Source of the DNA: Diadophis punctatus similis
Lineage: Eukaryota; Chordata; Lepidosauria; Squamata; Dipsadidae
Direction of reading: 5' to 3'
Length of the DNA: 64,000 nucleotides
Assembly: GCA_023053685.1 (NCBI GenBank)
Contig: JALIGW010000003.1
Span: 140,675,008-140,739,007, forward strand
Shown here piece after piece: positions 45,950 to 56,612 of this stretch (position 1 is the stretch's first letter; each line of letters opens with the position of its first letter). A program made the position numbers and the translations under genes. The notes under the pieces were generated by a model, which was given only the letters and a program-made list of their open reading frames with translations, was not told where the DNA came from and searched no databases.

Positions 45950-46450
45950 GAATAGAGGTGGAAGGGAACTTGGAGGTCTTCTAGTCTGGGGTGTCAGACT
46001 CAAGGACCGGGGGCCAGATCCTGCCTGCAGGGTGTTTAGATTTGGCCCACGGGGCCACCCTGGAAACAGTGAAGGACCAGCCAGCGATGCCTCTGCCAGT
46101 GAAAACGGAGCTCATGAGCGCCACGCACGGCCCCCCTGAGCTCCATTTTCACTAGCAGAGGGTTGCAGGAGGCCGTCGCTGCCGAAAATGGTGCTCAGGA
46201 GCCAGTTTTTGCTGGCAGAGTCCTCGGGCCACCATAGGTGCCCCCCAACACAAGTGACATCATGCCGGCCATGCCCACCCTGACCACGCTCACCCCAGCC
46301 CCCCGAGGTCAAACACAACCCTACTGCAGCCCTCAATGAAATCAAGTTTGACATCCCTGTTCTAATCCAACCCTCTACTCAAACAGGAGACCCTGTACTA
46401 TTTCAGACAAGTGACTGTCCAGTCTCTTTTCAAAAACCTGAAGTGACTGA
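45950..46450 (-). mobile_element. CR1 LINE 3' end split by a hAT
   Basis: GAATAGAGGTGGAAGGGAAC and CTTGGAGGTCTTCTAGTC are the CR1 3' terminus in minus orientation; CCAACCCTCTACTCAAACAGG and on to 46450 continue it (quoted in part). The interruption is the hAT at 45987-46359. Confidence 0.85.
45987..46359. mobile_element. hAT element, family E (GGGGTGTCAGACTC termini)
   Basis: Left TGGGGTGTCAGACTCAAGG and right AAGTTTGACATCCCTG are inverted. Flanks TTCTAGTC (45979-45986) and TTCTAATC (46360-46367) match at 7 of 8. Inserted in CR1. The centre has GCCAGTGAAAACGGAGCTC units found also in 50349-51177. Confidence 0.9.
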
Positions 46451-46529
46451 TTACCTACCTACTGTTTAATCAATCTTGGTTCCAGTTAGCTAGCTTCTTT
46501 TTCTCTGGATGTATTTTGTTTTCTTTTAA

Positions 46530-46612
46530 TTTTAATTTTTATCTGTAAGCTATCCGGAATCATTATGGAGTTGGGAGGCCTCCGCATTCAAATAATAAAT
46601 AATAAATGAAAC
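46530..46612 (+). mobile_element. Possible L2-type LINE 3' tail
   Basis: TCTGTAAGCTATCCGGAATC...GGCCTCCGCATTCAAATAAT with AATAAT units resembles the squamate L2-like 3' terminus. Short and diverged. Confidence 0.45.
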
Positions 46613-46879
46613 TTGTTCTCACTGGGATTTTTCAAGAACTGGTGGATATGTTCAGCTATTTCAACAAATAGCTATTTCGGCAAGATGTAACTATAGAAGA
46701 GAATATCTGTAGCTTATTAGAATGATGTAGTGTTTGTGTGTGGTGTGTTATCATAGAGCTGTTTAACTTTTTCTTCCTCTGCATTTGTGGTTGGAGCATA
46801 AACCTGGAGCACCATAATATTTATTCAATTTCTGTAGCTGTCCATCTCAATCAATAACTCCAGGCTGCTTACAATTCCA

Positions 46880-47400
46880 AAAATATTACAACAATTAATG
46901 CTATTTGATTGGTTTGCTTTTAGACTGGAGTTGAGACAGCTATATCATTTTTGTACTGTGTCTAAATACTTGACTTTGACACTCTTGTTAATAGTGATGG
47001 CTGCTCTATTTCTTCTGTGATTTTCTTGTCCACAGTAGATGACCTGATGCTTCTCCGATATGAAGTGATCATTCCAGGCCATTTTAAGTCAGTGGTTTAC
47101 AGAATGTCAATGCTCAGTCTTGACATCTCTGGTCTGACAACATCACGTTTGCCTTGGTTCATGGTTTTGACATTCCCTGTACCAATAGTACACATATCTT
47201 TCCAGTATTAAACTTACTTTTTGCCTTTGGGCACATCGGCAGCTGGATGTCTTTTCAACTTTAATCTAGCTTCATCATAAGCACCAGTGAAGATTGTACT
47301 TGCTCTCTGCTATTCCCAATCACATTCTATGAAATCACTATTAAGATGAACAATGGAGATGCTACCGGAACGGTTATACTGCAGCCCTGTTTGGGAACTC
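46880..47400 (-). pseudogene. BovB (RTE) LINE endonuclease domain
   Basis: The minus strand of 47215-46870, across small lesions, reads KDMCTIGTGNVKTMNQGK, then DVVRPEMSRLSIDIL, stop, TTDLKWPGM, then a frame shift and RAAITINKSVKVKYLDTVQK. The order NVKTMNQGK, RLSIDIL, LKW-x-GM, INKSVK is the start of the BovB apurinic-like endonuclease (N-V-R-S-M motif, substrate-binding and catalytic residues). The catalytic Glu of ISELKW is corrupted to TTDLKW. Stops and shifts make it inactive. The right boundary is approximate. Confidence 0.82.
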
Positions 47401-48120
47401 TAGTACTTTCCCCCCCAACTTTATCAGGAGAAAAATGCATAAGTATTTCCCTTCAGACAATGTTGTGAGGAAATAATTTACAACTGGTCGTAGAACACAA
47501 GAACAAAATGAAATTAGAGATGCATATGTTAAAGGACTTAAGAAATTAGCTATATTATCTATACATGGAGACTCTTAAGGAGATATGATTCAAGAGCAAC
47601 TGGTATGAAAATGCATTATGTGGTGATGGCAAAAAGGCCAGTGAAAATCAGTCGAAAGTCACTGTATTCCTAGATTTAAGGCAGTCACATTCAGAATATT
47701 TTGTGAATCCAGTACCATCCAACAAAGCAACATATTGCGCTGCATGCATATATTTCTAATGCAGAAATATTGTGGATGTTTATTTCATATTTACTACAAA
47801 AAATAATCTTGTATCATGAGATAAAACAACCGCAAGGAGCAAGTTTGTGTAGTGTGTTAGAACAACAGAAATGATAAAGAGAGAATTTCCGTAGATTCTG
47901 GAGAGAAATAAATCATGAGTCTTATTGGGAAGAAACTAAGTGATTGTGTTTTCAGATTGGGAGAGCACGGAATTTCATTTATAGCAAACTTTCCTGTGCA
48001 GAATTTGCAAGCAAGGAATTAAGGTCTTTTATCTGTATACATACAAATTTGCCAGCTGGGTGACTTTAGCACATTCTCAGCCATAGGAAGAAGGCAATGG
48101 AAAACCACTTCTGAATATGG
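47401..48120. other. No recognised feature
   Basis: No supportable feature. Confidence 0.5.

Positions 48121-48184
<64 letters not shown>
48121..48184. repeat. (TG)n microsatellite
   Basis: About 31 perfect TG units. Confidence 0.97.
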
Positions 48185-48187
<3 letters not shown>

Positions 48188-48929
48188 GAATGCTTATGGA
48201 CAGTCCTGCTCATGTGTTTGGGCTACTTTACTGCATAATTTTAATGCAATTATTTTGTATATGTTATAAAAGAAAACTTGGAGCCACTATGGCCTTTGTA
48301 TTTTTCAGAGAAAAATTTCTGAGCTATGTTGCAAGTGCCACTGTACATTCTCATTGTCAGGTGGAAAAGTAATTTGAAGAGGTTTGAAGGGGATGCGCAA
48401 ATTATTGAATATCCTCACAGAGTTACAGTCAACGAGTCTGATGTATCTCTTGCACAAAACCTGAATTATGTGCCATATGGGAGCTATAAATGGTGACTGA
48501 GAGACATTGTGGTAGAACAGTATTAGAATAAATATATGAAAGTACAAACTTTGTGCCAATTATGTTGATTCTGCTGAGAGACAGAGAGAGGTGGAGGAGA
48601 GAGGGGGGAGGGAGGGAGGAATGAAATCTACCTTTGTACTGATGTGATAACAATAAAAAAGGCTATGATGTGAAAACATCATCCCATACCAACAATAAAT
48701 GATATTTTACATGGTATACAAAGTGCTTGGATTTTGCCTCAATTAGATGCTATCAAAGTAGAATTGGCACCATAATTTTGCCAATTGACAACTTTTGTAT
48801 TGCACTATGATTATTATAAAGTTCCATCTGGATTCTCAAGTACACCTGAGTGAGTTGTTAAATTCTATTCAAGTGTTGTCTGGCCTAAATACGAGAAGGT
48901 TGTTTATACAGCAATTGTTGAAGCACGTT
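48185..48929. other. No recognised feature
   Basis: Unrecognised except a GA-rich run at 48574-48625. Confidence 0.5.
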
Positions 48930-49062
48930 GGGATAGGCAAAGTTGGCTCTTCTATGACTCGTGGACTTCAACTCCCAGACTTTCTGAGCCAATCATGCTA
49001 GCTCAGGAATTCTGGGAGTTGAAGTCCACGAGTCATAGAAGAGCCAACTTTGCCTACCCCTG
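48930..49062. mobile_element. Near-perfect palindromic MITE
   Basis: The left arm GGCAAAGTTGGCTCTTCTAT, GACTCGTGGACTTCAACTCC is mirrored by GGAGTTGAAGTCCACGAGTC, ATAGAAGAGCCAACTTTGCC. Arms of about 60 bp with very few mismatches surround a short loop near AATCATGCTAGC. The same core as other GAGTTGAAGTCCAC MITEs here. Target duplication unclear. Confidence 0.85.
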
Positions 49063-49187
49063 GGATAGACTGATGGGAGTTTTTGAGGAAGAAAACTGAA
49101 ACTAAACAAAAGCAAATATCACTTCAGTATTTATGACTTGTTCTATTAGGATACATTGGGTCATTTGATAAAATTAAACCTGTGCTG

Positions 49188-49239
<52 letters not shown>

Positions 49240-49407
49240 ACATATATACATACACACACATGCATCTATACATGCAATATGCATGTGTATATATGTGTGT
49301 GTGTATACACACACATACTCACACATACATGTTGCATATATAGATGTATGTGTATATACACATACAAACATACAGATTGCATATATAGATTTGTAAATGT
49401 TGATTGG

Positions 49408-49438
<31 letters not shown>

Positions 49439-49440
49439 TA
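49188..49440. repeat. (TG)n and diverged CATA/TGTA repeats, (GACA)n
   Basis: TG units to 49237, then alternating purine-pyrimidine (ACATATATACAC-type) sequence with internal symmetry to about 49385, then AGACAGAC units at 49415-49438. Confidence 0.9.
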
Positions 49441-50340
49441 CATAGATAAATAGAAAGATAAAAACAAATGATTGAATCCATACTGTCCCATTGCTTACAC
49501 ACCAGAGGATTCACTGTAGCCAATTGATATGTGGCTTTCCCTCATGGGAAAAAGTGGGAATTATTTCTTCCCTTGCTAGGAAAATTCATTGCAGGTGGCC
49601 TGATCCTTAGTTATCCTCATGGAGGTTACTGCTTCCACAAACTGATATGCAGGTCTTGATTCCTTCAGCACTTTTAGCTAATGATGTAATCCTTTTATAT
49701 CAGAGTATTGCCTGTTACGTCTTGCTAGTTAATTAAAGGGAATGTCAGACAGTTCAGAAGAGATGTTAGTAAGATGTCAAATGCAACAAAGAGAGAAAAT
49801 AATTTTAGGTTATTAAAAAAAATAAAGTCTATGTAAATTACAAAGCCTGCATTTTCTCCCAGCTACAGCCTTGACTGTTTGAAATGATTTTTGTCTGGTA
49901 GTTCAAACTGAAATGTAAGTCTCTTGTTCATTCCTTGGCACCGTTCCCTAAAATATTCTGCTAAATGTTTTCAATTATATGGCGGTCCCAATAGGATCTG
50001 GCTAAGAGGTTTTTAAATGATCTAGTGTCATTTGAACGCTATCACTGTAGCCATAAATAAAGATAAATTAAGTAATTAAAAACAAGATTGTAGCTTTGAC
50101 TCAATAGGCTGATAGTGGCTGACCAGATATACCCATGAGGACTAGTTTGCTGGAAGAATTTTTTTTTTTAAAAAAGAAATTGCTACTAAGCACTGCTTCT
50201 TCTTCTTTTTTTTAAATGGGTATATCCCGTTTCAATTGGGCTGTGCATCTGCATCTGTGCGGCCATATCACAAAAATGAAAGAGAAGTTTAAAGTATACT
50301 ATCAGTCATAGAGTTCTGCATATAAGTACACTGGTCAAGC
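49441..50340. other. No recognised feature
   Basis: About 900 bp, nothing supportable. Confidence 0.5.
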
Positions 50341-50348
50341 AGTTAGAG

Positions 50349-51177
50349 CAGGGGTGTCTTACTCAATTTCATTGAGGGCCGCATCAGGGTTGTGTTTGAC
50401 CTCAGGGGGCTGGGGTGGGTGTGGCCGGGATGGGCATGGCCAGCATGACATCACTCAGGTCGGGGACACCTGTACTGACCCAAGCACTCTGCCAGCGAAA
50501 ATGGGCTCCTGGGCTCTGTTTCCGGCCTCGCCCTTAAACCCTCTGCCAGTGAAAATGGAGCTCTTGGGGGGAACTTCATTTTCACTGGCAGAGGGCTGCA
50601 GGAGGCTGTCGTGGCTGAAAATGGAGCCTGGGACAGCTGCACGCGGCCTTTCCAAGCTCTGTTTTTGCTGGCAGAGGCACAGCGGGCTGGACCTTCACTG
50701 TTTCCAGGGCGGCCCTGTTGACCAGATCCAGGGGTGGGTTCCTCTCGGTTTGGACCAGTTTGCCTGAACCGGTAGCAACCCACTGGTGATGTCATGATGA
50801 TGTCGCTGACCCGGTTCAGTCGGTGCCGGTCCTTGGGCGCCGCCATCTTTTTTTTTTGAATTTTTTTATTTTTTATTTTTTTGAATTTTTATTTTTTATT
50901 TTATTTTTCTTCTGAGCATGCGCAGAAGCTGAGTTTCTGGCACTGTGCATGTGGTCACCATCTTGTTTTTGGCTTTTAAAAATTATTATTATTATTATTG
51001 GATTTTTCGGCACTGTGCATGCACATGCACGTGAAGCTCGCACGCGCCCATGAGGTGTGCCCACACGGCACGGGAAGAAGCGAACCGGCAGCAAGGTAAG
51101 TTACAACCCACCCCTGGCCAGATCTAAGCATCCCATGGGACAAATTTGGTCTGTGGGCCTTGAGTTTGACACCCCTG
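50349..51177. mobile_element. hAT element, family E, containing another hAT
   Basis: Left end CAGGGGTGTCTTACTC, right end GAGTTTGACACCCCTG; exact duplication AGTTAGAG at 50341-50348 and 51178-51185. Without the nested element it is about 433 bp. The middle has CTCTGCCAGYGAAAATGG units repeated three times in both orientations. Confidence 0.95.
50729..51116. mobile_element. hAT MITE, family A, nested in family E
   Basis: Ends CAGGGGTGGGTTCC and ACAACCCACCCCTG; flanks ACCAGATC (50721-50728) and GCCAGATC (51117-51124) match at 7 of 8. It has a near-consensus palindrome CTTCTGAGCATGCGCAGAAG at about 50909-50928 with one mismatch, and an ATT repeat at 50981. Confidence 0.94.
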
Positions 51178-51339
51178 AGTTAGAGGTACATGATTTGTAG
51201 TCTTATGCCAATGGATCACATTTCTTCCCCCAAAACCCAAAGCTCTTAAACTGTCATCTGAAACTTTCATCTTTTATAGAAAATGCATTGGTTTCCATGA
51301 ACCATCCCAAGGCTAGTTTTTAACTATTCCCCCAGGTTC

Positions 51340-51895
51340 TAAAATTCTCAAGCAACTCTACCCTATTCCCCTGCCCTTTCCCCACCTACCCCACCTCCCT
51401 CTCCCCTCCAAATTCCACTTCCCATATCACTGCTCATCCCTCTCACTCTCCTTTGCCCCTCTCTGTCCATCTCCACATTCCCTTTCTCCCCCTTCCCTAT
51501 TTGTGTGTACCATCCCTTCTTTGCCTGTCCTGTCCCTTCCCTCTCCTACAAGGCCCACTCCACTTCTTTGTCCTCCTCTTCCACCTTCTTCATCTCCTTC
51601 CCTTCCCTCCCTCTCCTGTCCCCCTCCCCTGTCCCCCTCCCCTCTCCTACTCCACCTTTTTGTCCCCCTCCTCTTCCCCCTCCTCCTTTCCTTTCACTGC
51701 CCCCCTTTTTACCTATTCTTCCTCCCATTCCCCATACCTATTATCTGCCCTGTCCCCCTCCCCCTGACCCTGACCCTGACTCTCAATCTCACCCTCCCTC
51801 TCAGCCTATCCCTCACCCTCATCCTTCTCCTAACCCTCTCCCCCTCACCCTAAATCTAACCCAAACTCTCACCCTCACTTACCTCTCTGAGAGTT
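51340..51895. repeat. Pyrimidine-rich tract with telomere-like hexamers
   Basis: About 550 bp of C/T-rich plus strand (CCCCTCCC, CTCCTTCC). From 51763 it is organised into hexamers related to CCCTAA: CCCTGA three times in a row, then CTCACC, CCTAACCCT, CACCCTAAATCTAACCC. All open frames are low-complexity Pro/Leu/Ser. Confidence 0.85.
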
Positions 51896-52224
51896 GGCTA
51901 TAAAAGGAGGGAAGCTTTCCCAGAGTCCAGGAGCCCTACTGAAGAGCAACTGACCTCTAGGAAGGCATCTTCACTCTGATAACTGATAACTGACAATAAC
52001 TGACACTTTAACCTGCAGGGATGAAGTCATAAAGCCATCAGAATACCCAAAGAGATGACCTGCCTGCCTTATTCTCCTATCAAAACGCACCTACTCCTCC
52101 ACCTTTGTGACCTACACACATGCCACGCAAAAGTCTCTAGGAAGCTGCCAAACCAATCACTAAAGCTGCCTATTTGTCATTTTTTTACAAAAGCCATAGC
52201 TCTTTGAATGTGGATTGCCTCTTG
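51896..52224 (+). promoter_or_regulatory. Candidate TATA promoter region
   Basis: TATAAAAGG at 51899-51907 follows immediately after the pyrimidine tract. About 30 bp on is GAGTCCAGGAGCCC, then an ATAACTGA unit repeated near 51978-52005. No open frame, LTR end or splice signal I trust follows. It could be a lost LTR promoter or chance. Confidence 0.3.
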
Positions 52225-52232
52225 TTATAGAA

Positions 52233-52365
52233 CACGGGTGTCAAAGTCGTCATGTCACATTGCTGTCACGTGAGGTTTCGTGACATTTTTTCCATTCGCG
52301 GAGCTGGGTGGGTATGGCCTGCCCGTGACACATCTGGCCCGCAGACTGCCAGTTTGACACCCCTG
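52233..52365. mobile_element. hAT MITE, family E, short
   Basis: CACGGGTGTCAAAGTC and CAGTTTGACACCCCTG ends with exact duplication TTATAGAA at 52225-52232 and 52366-52373. Only 133 bp, internally deleted. Confidence 0.93.
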
Positions 52366-52373
52366 TTATAGAA

Positions 52374-52690
52374 GCTCCACCTGTTGAGCAGCTTAACAGT
52401 CTGCTATTGGCTTTCTAAAATCAGGAGTTGGAAGCCGACTTGAGTGTGTTTAGGATAGATCTTGAAATAGATCTGTCCCCTTGAAATCAGCAGGACTGAA
52501 CCTAACAGATCTCACTGATTTAGTGGCACAACTTTGACAAACTTTGAATCTAGCCCCATTGGCTGGAAAGACCAATAGATTTTAAATCAAAATGATTTGG
52601 CCTGTTCCATTTAGATTCATTGCAATATATACTCTACATAGTATCACCTATAGTATTTAATACAAGTCACTATTTGAAATAGGAACAGCT
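52374..52690. other. No recognised feature
   Basis: No supportable feature. Confidence 0.5.
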
Positions 52691-52695
52691 CCCTA

Positions 52696-52925
52696 AGAGC
52701 TGAAGTGGTGCAGTGGTTAAATGCTGCGACTGCAGGCTGACTGCTAGTTCAGCAGTTCAGCTGTTCAAATCTCACCGGCTCAAGGTTGACTCAGCCTTCC
52801 ATCCTTCTGAGGTGGGTAAAATGAGGACCCAGATTGTTGGGGGCAATAAGCTGATTCTGTAAACCGCTTAGAGAGGGCTGTAAAGCACTATGAAGCGGTA
52901 TATAAGTAAAGTGCTATATTGCTAA
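52696..52925 (+). mobile_element. Sauria SINE, full length
   Basis: Head AGAGCTGAAGTGGTGCAGTG, B-box GTTCAAATCTCACCGG, core CCATCCTTCTGAGG, tail GAAGCGGTATATAAGTA and a short GCTAT end. Confidence 0.9.
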
Positions 52926-52930
52926 TAAAG

Positions 52931-53424
52931 TTGCAGCAATATTACCTTTACATTTTTTTGTGAAGAGAGCTTGGGGACACACAAACTTTAGGAGACAGAG
53001 AAGATGACCATGGAGATAACAAGTTGATAGATATGGTTTGCTTAATGGAAGGTGTTCCCAGCAGCCGCTTCCTGGCCCTGGTCATTCAAATTTCTCCTCT
53101 TCTTAGCATCTCTTTGGCAGGAAGACATAAATGCAGTGAATGGATCTGAAAAGGCCTGCCAAATAAAGCTAGTATGCAATATGCCCCAGGGCATGAGACA
53201 AACACAAGAACTCTTCTCAGCTGGGTACCAGTGGGGCGAGGAGAAGGCAACCTATAAGGAGAGGCTGAAAAAATAAAAGACCACATAGAAAGGGGGAGAA
53301 TGTGGCCACAACTCCCTCCTTTTTTCTTGGGTGCCTTCCAGTCAGCCTTGATTGACAACTTCCTGGACAAATCCCTGTAATTTTCTTCGCCAGATTTTAA
53401 AAGTAGCTTGCTACTAGCTTCTTC
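52931..53424. other. No recognised feature
   Basis: No supportable feature. Confidence 0.5.
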
Positions 53425-53682
53425 CTGAGAGAGAGTGACCAGCCCAAAGTCACCCAATGGTTCTGTGGCTAAGGTGGGACTGCAATTCAGTCTCCTGGTT
53501 TCCAGCCTGATGTCTTAACTCAGGGATATCCAACCACTTTAAGATTTGCAGGCTTCAACTCCCAAATTCCCCAACCAGCATGGTTGACTGGGGAATTCTG
53601 GGAGTTGAAGTCCATAGATCTTAAAGTGGCCAAGATTGACAACCCCTCCCCCCTGGCCTTATTACTACACCACATTGGCTCT
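53425..53682 (-). mobile_element. tRNA-SINE split by a palindromic MITE
   Basis: The minus strand has head AGAGCCAATGTGGTGTAGTA (53682-53663) and, after the insert, CAGGCTGGAAACCAGGAGAC to GTCACTCTCTCTCAGG. Same family as 8104-8328. Confidence 0.8.
53521..53655. mobile_element. Palindromic MITE inserted in SINE
   Basis: Starts CAGGGATATCCAACCACTTT, with the two core halves GCTTCAACTCCCAAATTCCC and GGGAATTCTGGGAGTTGAAG, and ends in a C run before CTG. The flanking 8 bp match poorly (TCTTAACT, GCCTTATT), but the SINE resumes where it stopped. Confidence 0.75.
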
Positions 53683-53699
53683 CTTCCTATAGAGCAGGG

Positions 53700-54419
53700 G
53701 TGGAGAACGATGGCCCCTTTATGACTTGTGACTTCAACTTCCAGAAATGGCTAACCAACTGCACTCAACATGTAGTGCTCAATGGAACTGCATCTACATG
53801 GAGGGAAGTATGCAGTGGAGTACCCCAAGGCTCTGTTTTAGGCCCAGTACTCTTCAACATCTTCATCAATGACTTGGACGAGGGGATAGATGGGGAACTC
53901 ATCAAATTTGCAGATGACACCAAACTGGCAGGAATAGCCAACTCTCCAGAAGATAGGCTCAAGATACAGAAGGATCTTGACAGACTTGAACATTGGGCGC
54001 TATCAAACAAAATGAAATTCAATGGTGAAAAAAGTAAGGTTCTACATTTAGGCAAGAGAAACAAAATGCACAGGTACAGTATATGTGGTACCTTGCTCAA
54101 CAGTAATAACTGTGAGAGGGATCTTGGAATCCTAGTGGACAACCATTTAAATATGAGCCAGCAGTGTGCAGCAGCTGCCAAAAAAGCCAACACAGTTCTA
54201 GGCTGCATAAACAGAGGGATAGAATCACGTGAAGTGTTAATACCACTTTATAATGCCTTAGTAAGGCCACACTTGGAATACTGCATTCAGTTTTGGTCAC
54301 CACGATGTAAAAAGGATGTTGAGACTCTAGAAAGAGTGCAGAGAACAGCAACAAAGATGATTAGGGAACTGGAGGCTCAAACATATGAAGAACGGTTGCA
54401 GGAACTGGGTTATGTCTAG
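53700..54419 (+). pseudogene. CR1 reverse transcriptase fragment fused to MITE-derived codons
   Basis: A 239-codon open frame. Residues 1-16 come from the MITE (MENDGPFMTCDFNFQK). CR1 protein starts near WLTNCTQHVVLNGTAS. RT motif B is GVPQGSVLGPVLFNIF (40-55), motif C catalytic LIKFADDTKLA (68-78), followed by thumb segments RDLGILVDNHLNMSQQC and ALVRPHLEYCIQFWSP. The frame ends at TAG 54417-54419, and the normal carboxyl end follows out of frame. Catalytic FADD is intact, but fingers, motif A and endonuclease are missing, so it is not an active enzyme. Confidence 0.9.
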
Positions 54420-54745
54420 TTTAATGAAAAGAAGAATATCTCAGGGGTTGCCACAAAGAAGAGGGAGTCAAACTATTCTCCAAAGCACCTGATGGTAGAA
54501 CAAGAAGCAATGGGTGGAAATTAATCAAGGAGAGAAGCAACTTAAAACTAAGGAGAAATTTCTTGACAGTTAGAACAATTTATCAGTGGAACAGCTTGCC
54601 TCCAGAAGTTGTGAATGCTCCAACACTGGAAGTTTTTAAGAAGATGTTGGATAACCATTTGTCTGAAGTGGTGTAGGGTTTCCTGCCTAAGCAGGGGGTT
54701 GGACTAGAAGACCTCCAAGGTCCCTTCCAACTCTGTTATTCTATA
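53745..54745 (+). mobile_element. CR1 LINE, 5'-truncated
   Basis: Contains the CR1 RT carboxyl half and a 3' UTR with GGGGGTTGGACTAGAAGACC, TCCCTTCCAACTCTGTTATT and the ATTCTAT terminus characteristic of CR1. Inserted in the middle of a palindromic MITE. Confidence 0.92.
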
Positions 54746-54847
54746 TTCTTGGTTCAAATCCTGAGCCAGCATGGTTGACTCATGAATTCTGGAAGTTGAA
54801 GTCCGGAACTCATAAAAGGGCCATCATTCCCCACTCCTGCTATAGAA

Positions 54848-56356
54848 AAAAGAAACTGTTTCAAAGGGAGAGTTCTGAATCAAAAGCCAGAGGAAGAAGA
54901 ACTGAGTGGGCTGATTTAAACTCTGTTTAGGGCCATTTGACAAGTGTCTTTCTTTTAGAAGCAAGGCATAAAAGATACTGGAAAGGGTAGAGCTATTTCA
55001 AAGGGAGTGTGTGTATGGGTGGGTATTTACTCCCTTTTCCCTCCTCCAGGTCACAAAAACTCTGTAGGAGAAACTATTATTGATTCTCACGTTTAACAAA
55101 ACAAGGAAAATTTGGGACTGTTTAATCCCTCGAAGCAAAAAAACCCATAGCATTTTACAAGTGTCCCTATAGCCCATTTGGAAAATACATCCTTTTGTAC
55201 AGTATTTGGGGCATAATTCATCTGAGACCCATTGAAATCATTAGAATTTGGTGGGTTTTTAAAGATTCTTCCATACAATTAACAAAGGAGCCATCTCCGC
55301 TGCTAAGTGAAAACTTTGTCAGCCTGTTATCATGTTTGAATAAATGAATAATGCATTTTTAATTTCATTCGTGCTGGGTCCCTGGCTTTAGAAAGGGGGT
55401 GAACAAATTTTTTTAAAATGTTTTGTTTTGCTGTATAAAGAGGAACCATGAATTGCCTATAAAAAGCTTCTTGAATGCAGAAGTTTGCAAAACCTGGTCA
55501 TTAATTCATCTTTAGATCCTATTCTTCTTAAAGCAGAAAAAAAAATCTGAGAAAACCAAAGAAAGTATAAAATGAGACCCATCTACATTTCAGTGGCATG
55601 GCTTCAATACAAAAAGCTATCTCTTATCTGTTTCGAAACCCTCATTCCCCGAATGACTGCACAGAGACTTTTGGGGTAGGTGGGGAAGATTAGAGGAATT
55701 TATTTGCTATCAGTCTGCACTTTGCATATCAATACAAAAATTAATAAACTAATTTCAGGCATATATGACACAGTCAATGCAGAAGGCCCATTGTTAGGAG
55801 AGGAATAGTATATTCTTATCAGTGTCTTTAAACAGCTATTCATCATTTCTAAAGGGCAATTATTTGGAATCCATTAAACTCGAATTCATAATACTACTGT
55901 GTGCTGAATTTTAAATAGAAATCTGTATTTAGATGAAGGAATACATTAGTATAAGTCATTAGAGCACTGAAAAATCCATGACTTGTTCATTTTTCATTCT
56001 CTTCCTCCTCCTCCTGCTCGTATAAATCAGCAAGGACAGGAGCATTTCAATTAAGAAAAAAAACCAGTGCCAAATATTTCTCATACCTAGCTATTTCTCA
56101 TACCTACACACAACATGCACACAGATACACACCCAGATTGATGCATTTTCGGACTTGCATTTTTAAAGTTATTGTCAGGAAATAAGCTATCCATGACTAA
56201 CATCTGAGTAATAAGAATAATGACAGACTGAAAAATAAACACATCTAAGCCAAGTACAAAGAAATCAGGAGTAAAAAAATCTAGTTAATTAGAATACAAT
56301 TTTAAGAGAACATATTAAAAATTAGATATGCTTAATTCTATCTGCTTCCTAATAGA
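54848..56356. other. No recognised feature
   Basis: About 1.5 kb without any repeat I recognise, the longest such interval in this part. The stretch near 55700-56000 is AT-rich with a CTTTGCATAT octamer-like motif, but conservation cannot be judged from one sequence. Confidence 0.5.
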
Positions 56357-56357
56357 A

Positions 56358-56608
56358 ATTTATTTATTTATTTATTTGTGAGATTTATATACCGCCTCAC
56401 AGTGCAAGCACTCTCTAAGCGGTTTACACCATTAAGCAATGTATATTTATATTGCCCCCAACAATCTGGGTCCTCATTTTACCTACCTCGGAAAGATGGA
56501 AGGCTGAGTCAACCTTGAGCCGGTGAGATTTGAACCGCTGACCTGTGGATCACAGTCAGCTAAAGTGGCCTGCAGTACTGCCTCTAACCGCTGCGCCACC
56601 TCGGCTCT
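56358..56608 (-). mobile_element. Sauria SINE with (TTTA)n tail
   Basis: Minus strand AGAGCCGAGGTGGCGCAGCG head, GTTCAAATCTCACCGG B-box, tail GCGGTATATAAATCTCAC and (AAAT)n. It shares the CATTGCTTAATGGTGTAAACC variant with 10222-10470, defining a subfamily. Confidence 0.9.
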
Positions 56609-56612
56609 TATA

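Larger units (their letters stand above)
53695..54839. mobile_element. Palindromic MITE split by CR1
   Basis: Left half from CAGGGGTGGAGAACGATGG (53695) to about 53745; right half from about 54750 to CCATCATTCCCCACTCCTG (54839). Flanks CTATAGAG (53687-53694) and CTATAGAA (54840-54847) match 7 of 8, so the two halves were one insertion before CR1 arrived. Confidence 0.85.

Noticed and set aside
51453..51903. Overlapping 104-132-codon Pro/Leu/Ser frames
   Set aside because: Translation of a pyrimidine tract; no start context, domain or codon signal.
55680..56040. Conserved enhancer-like AT-rich block
   Set aside because: Octamer-like and homeobox-like motifs are expected in AT-rich DNA; one sequence cannot show conservation.
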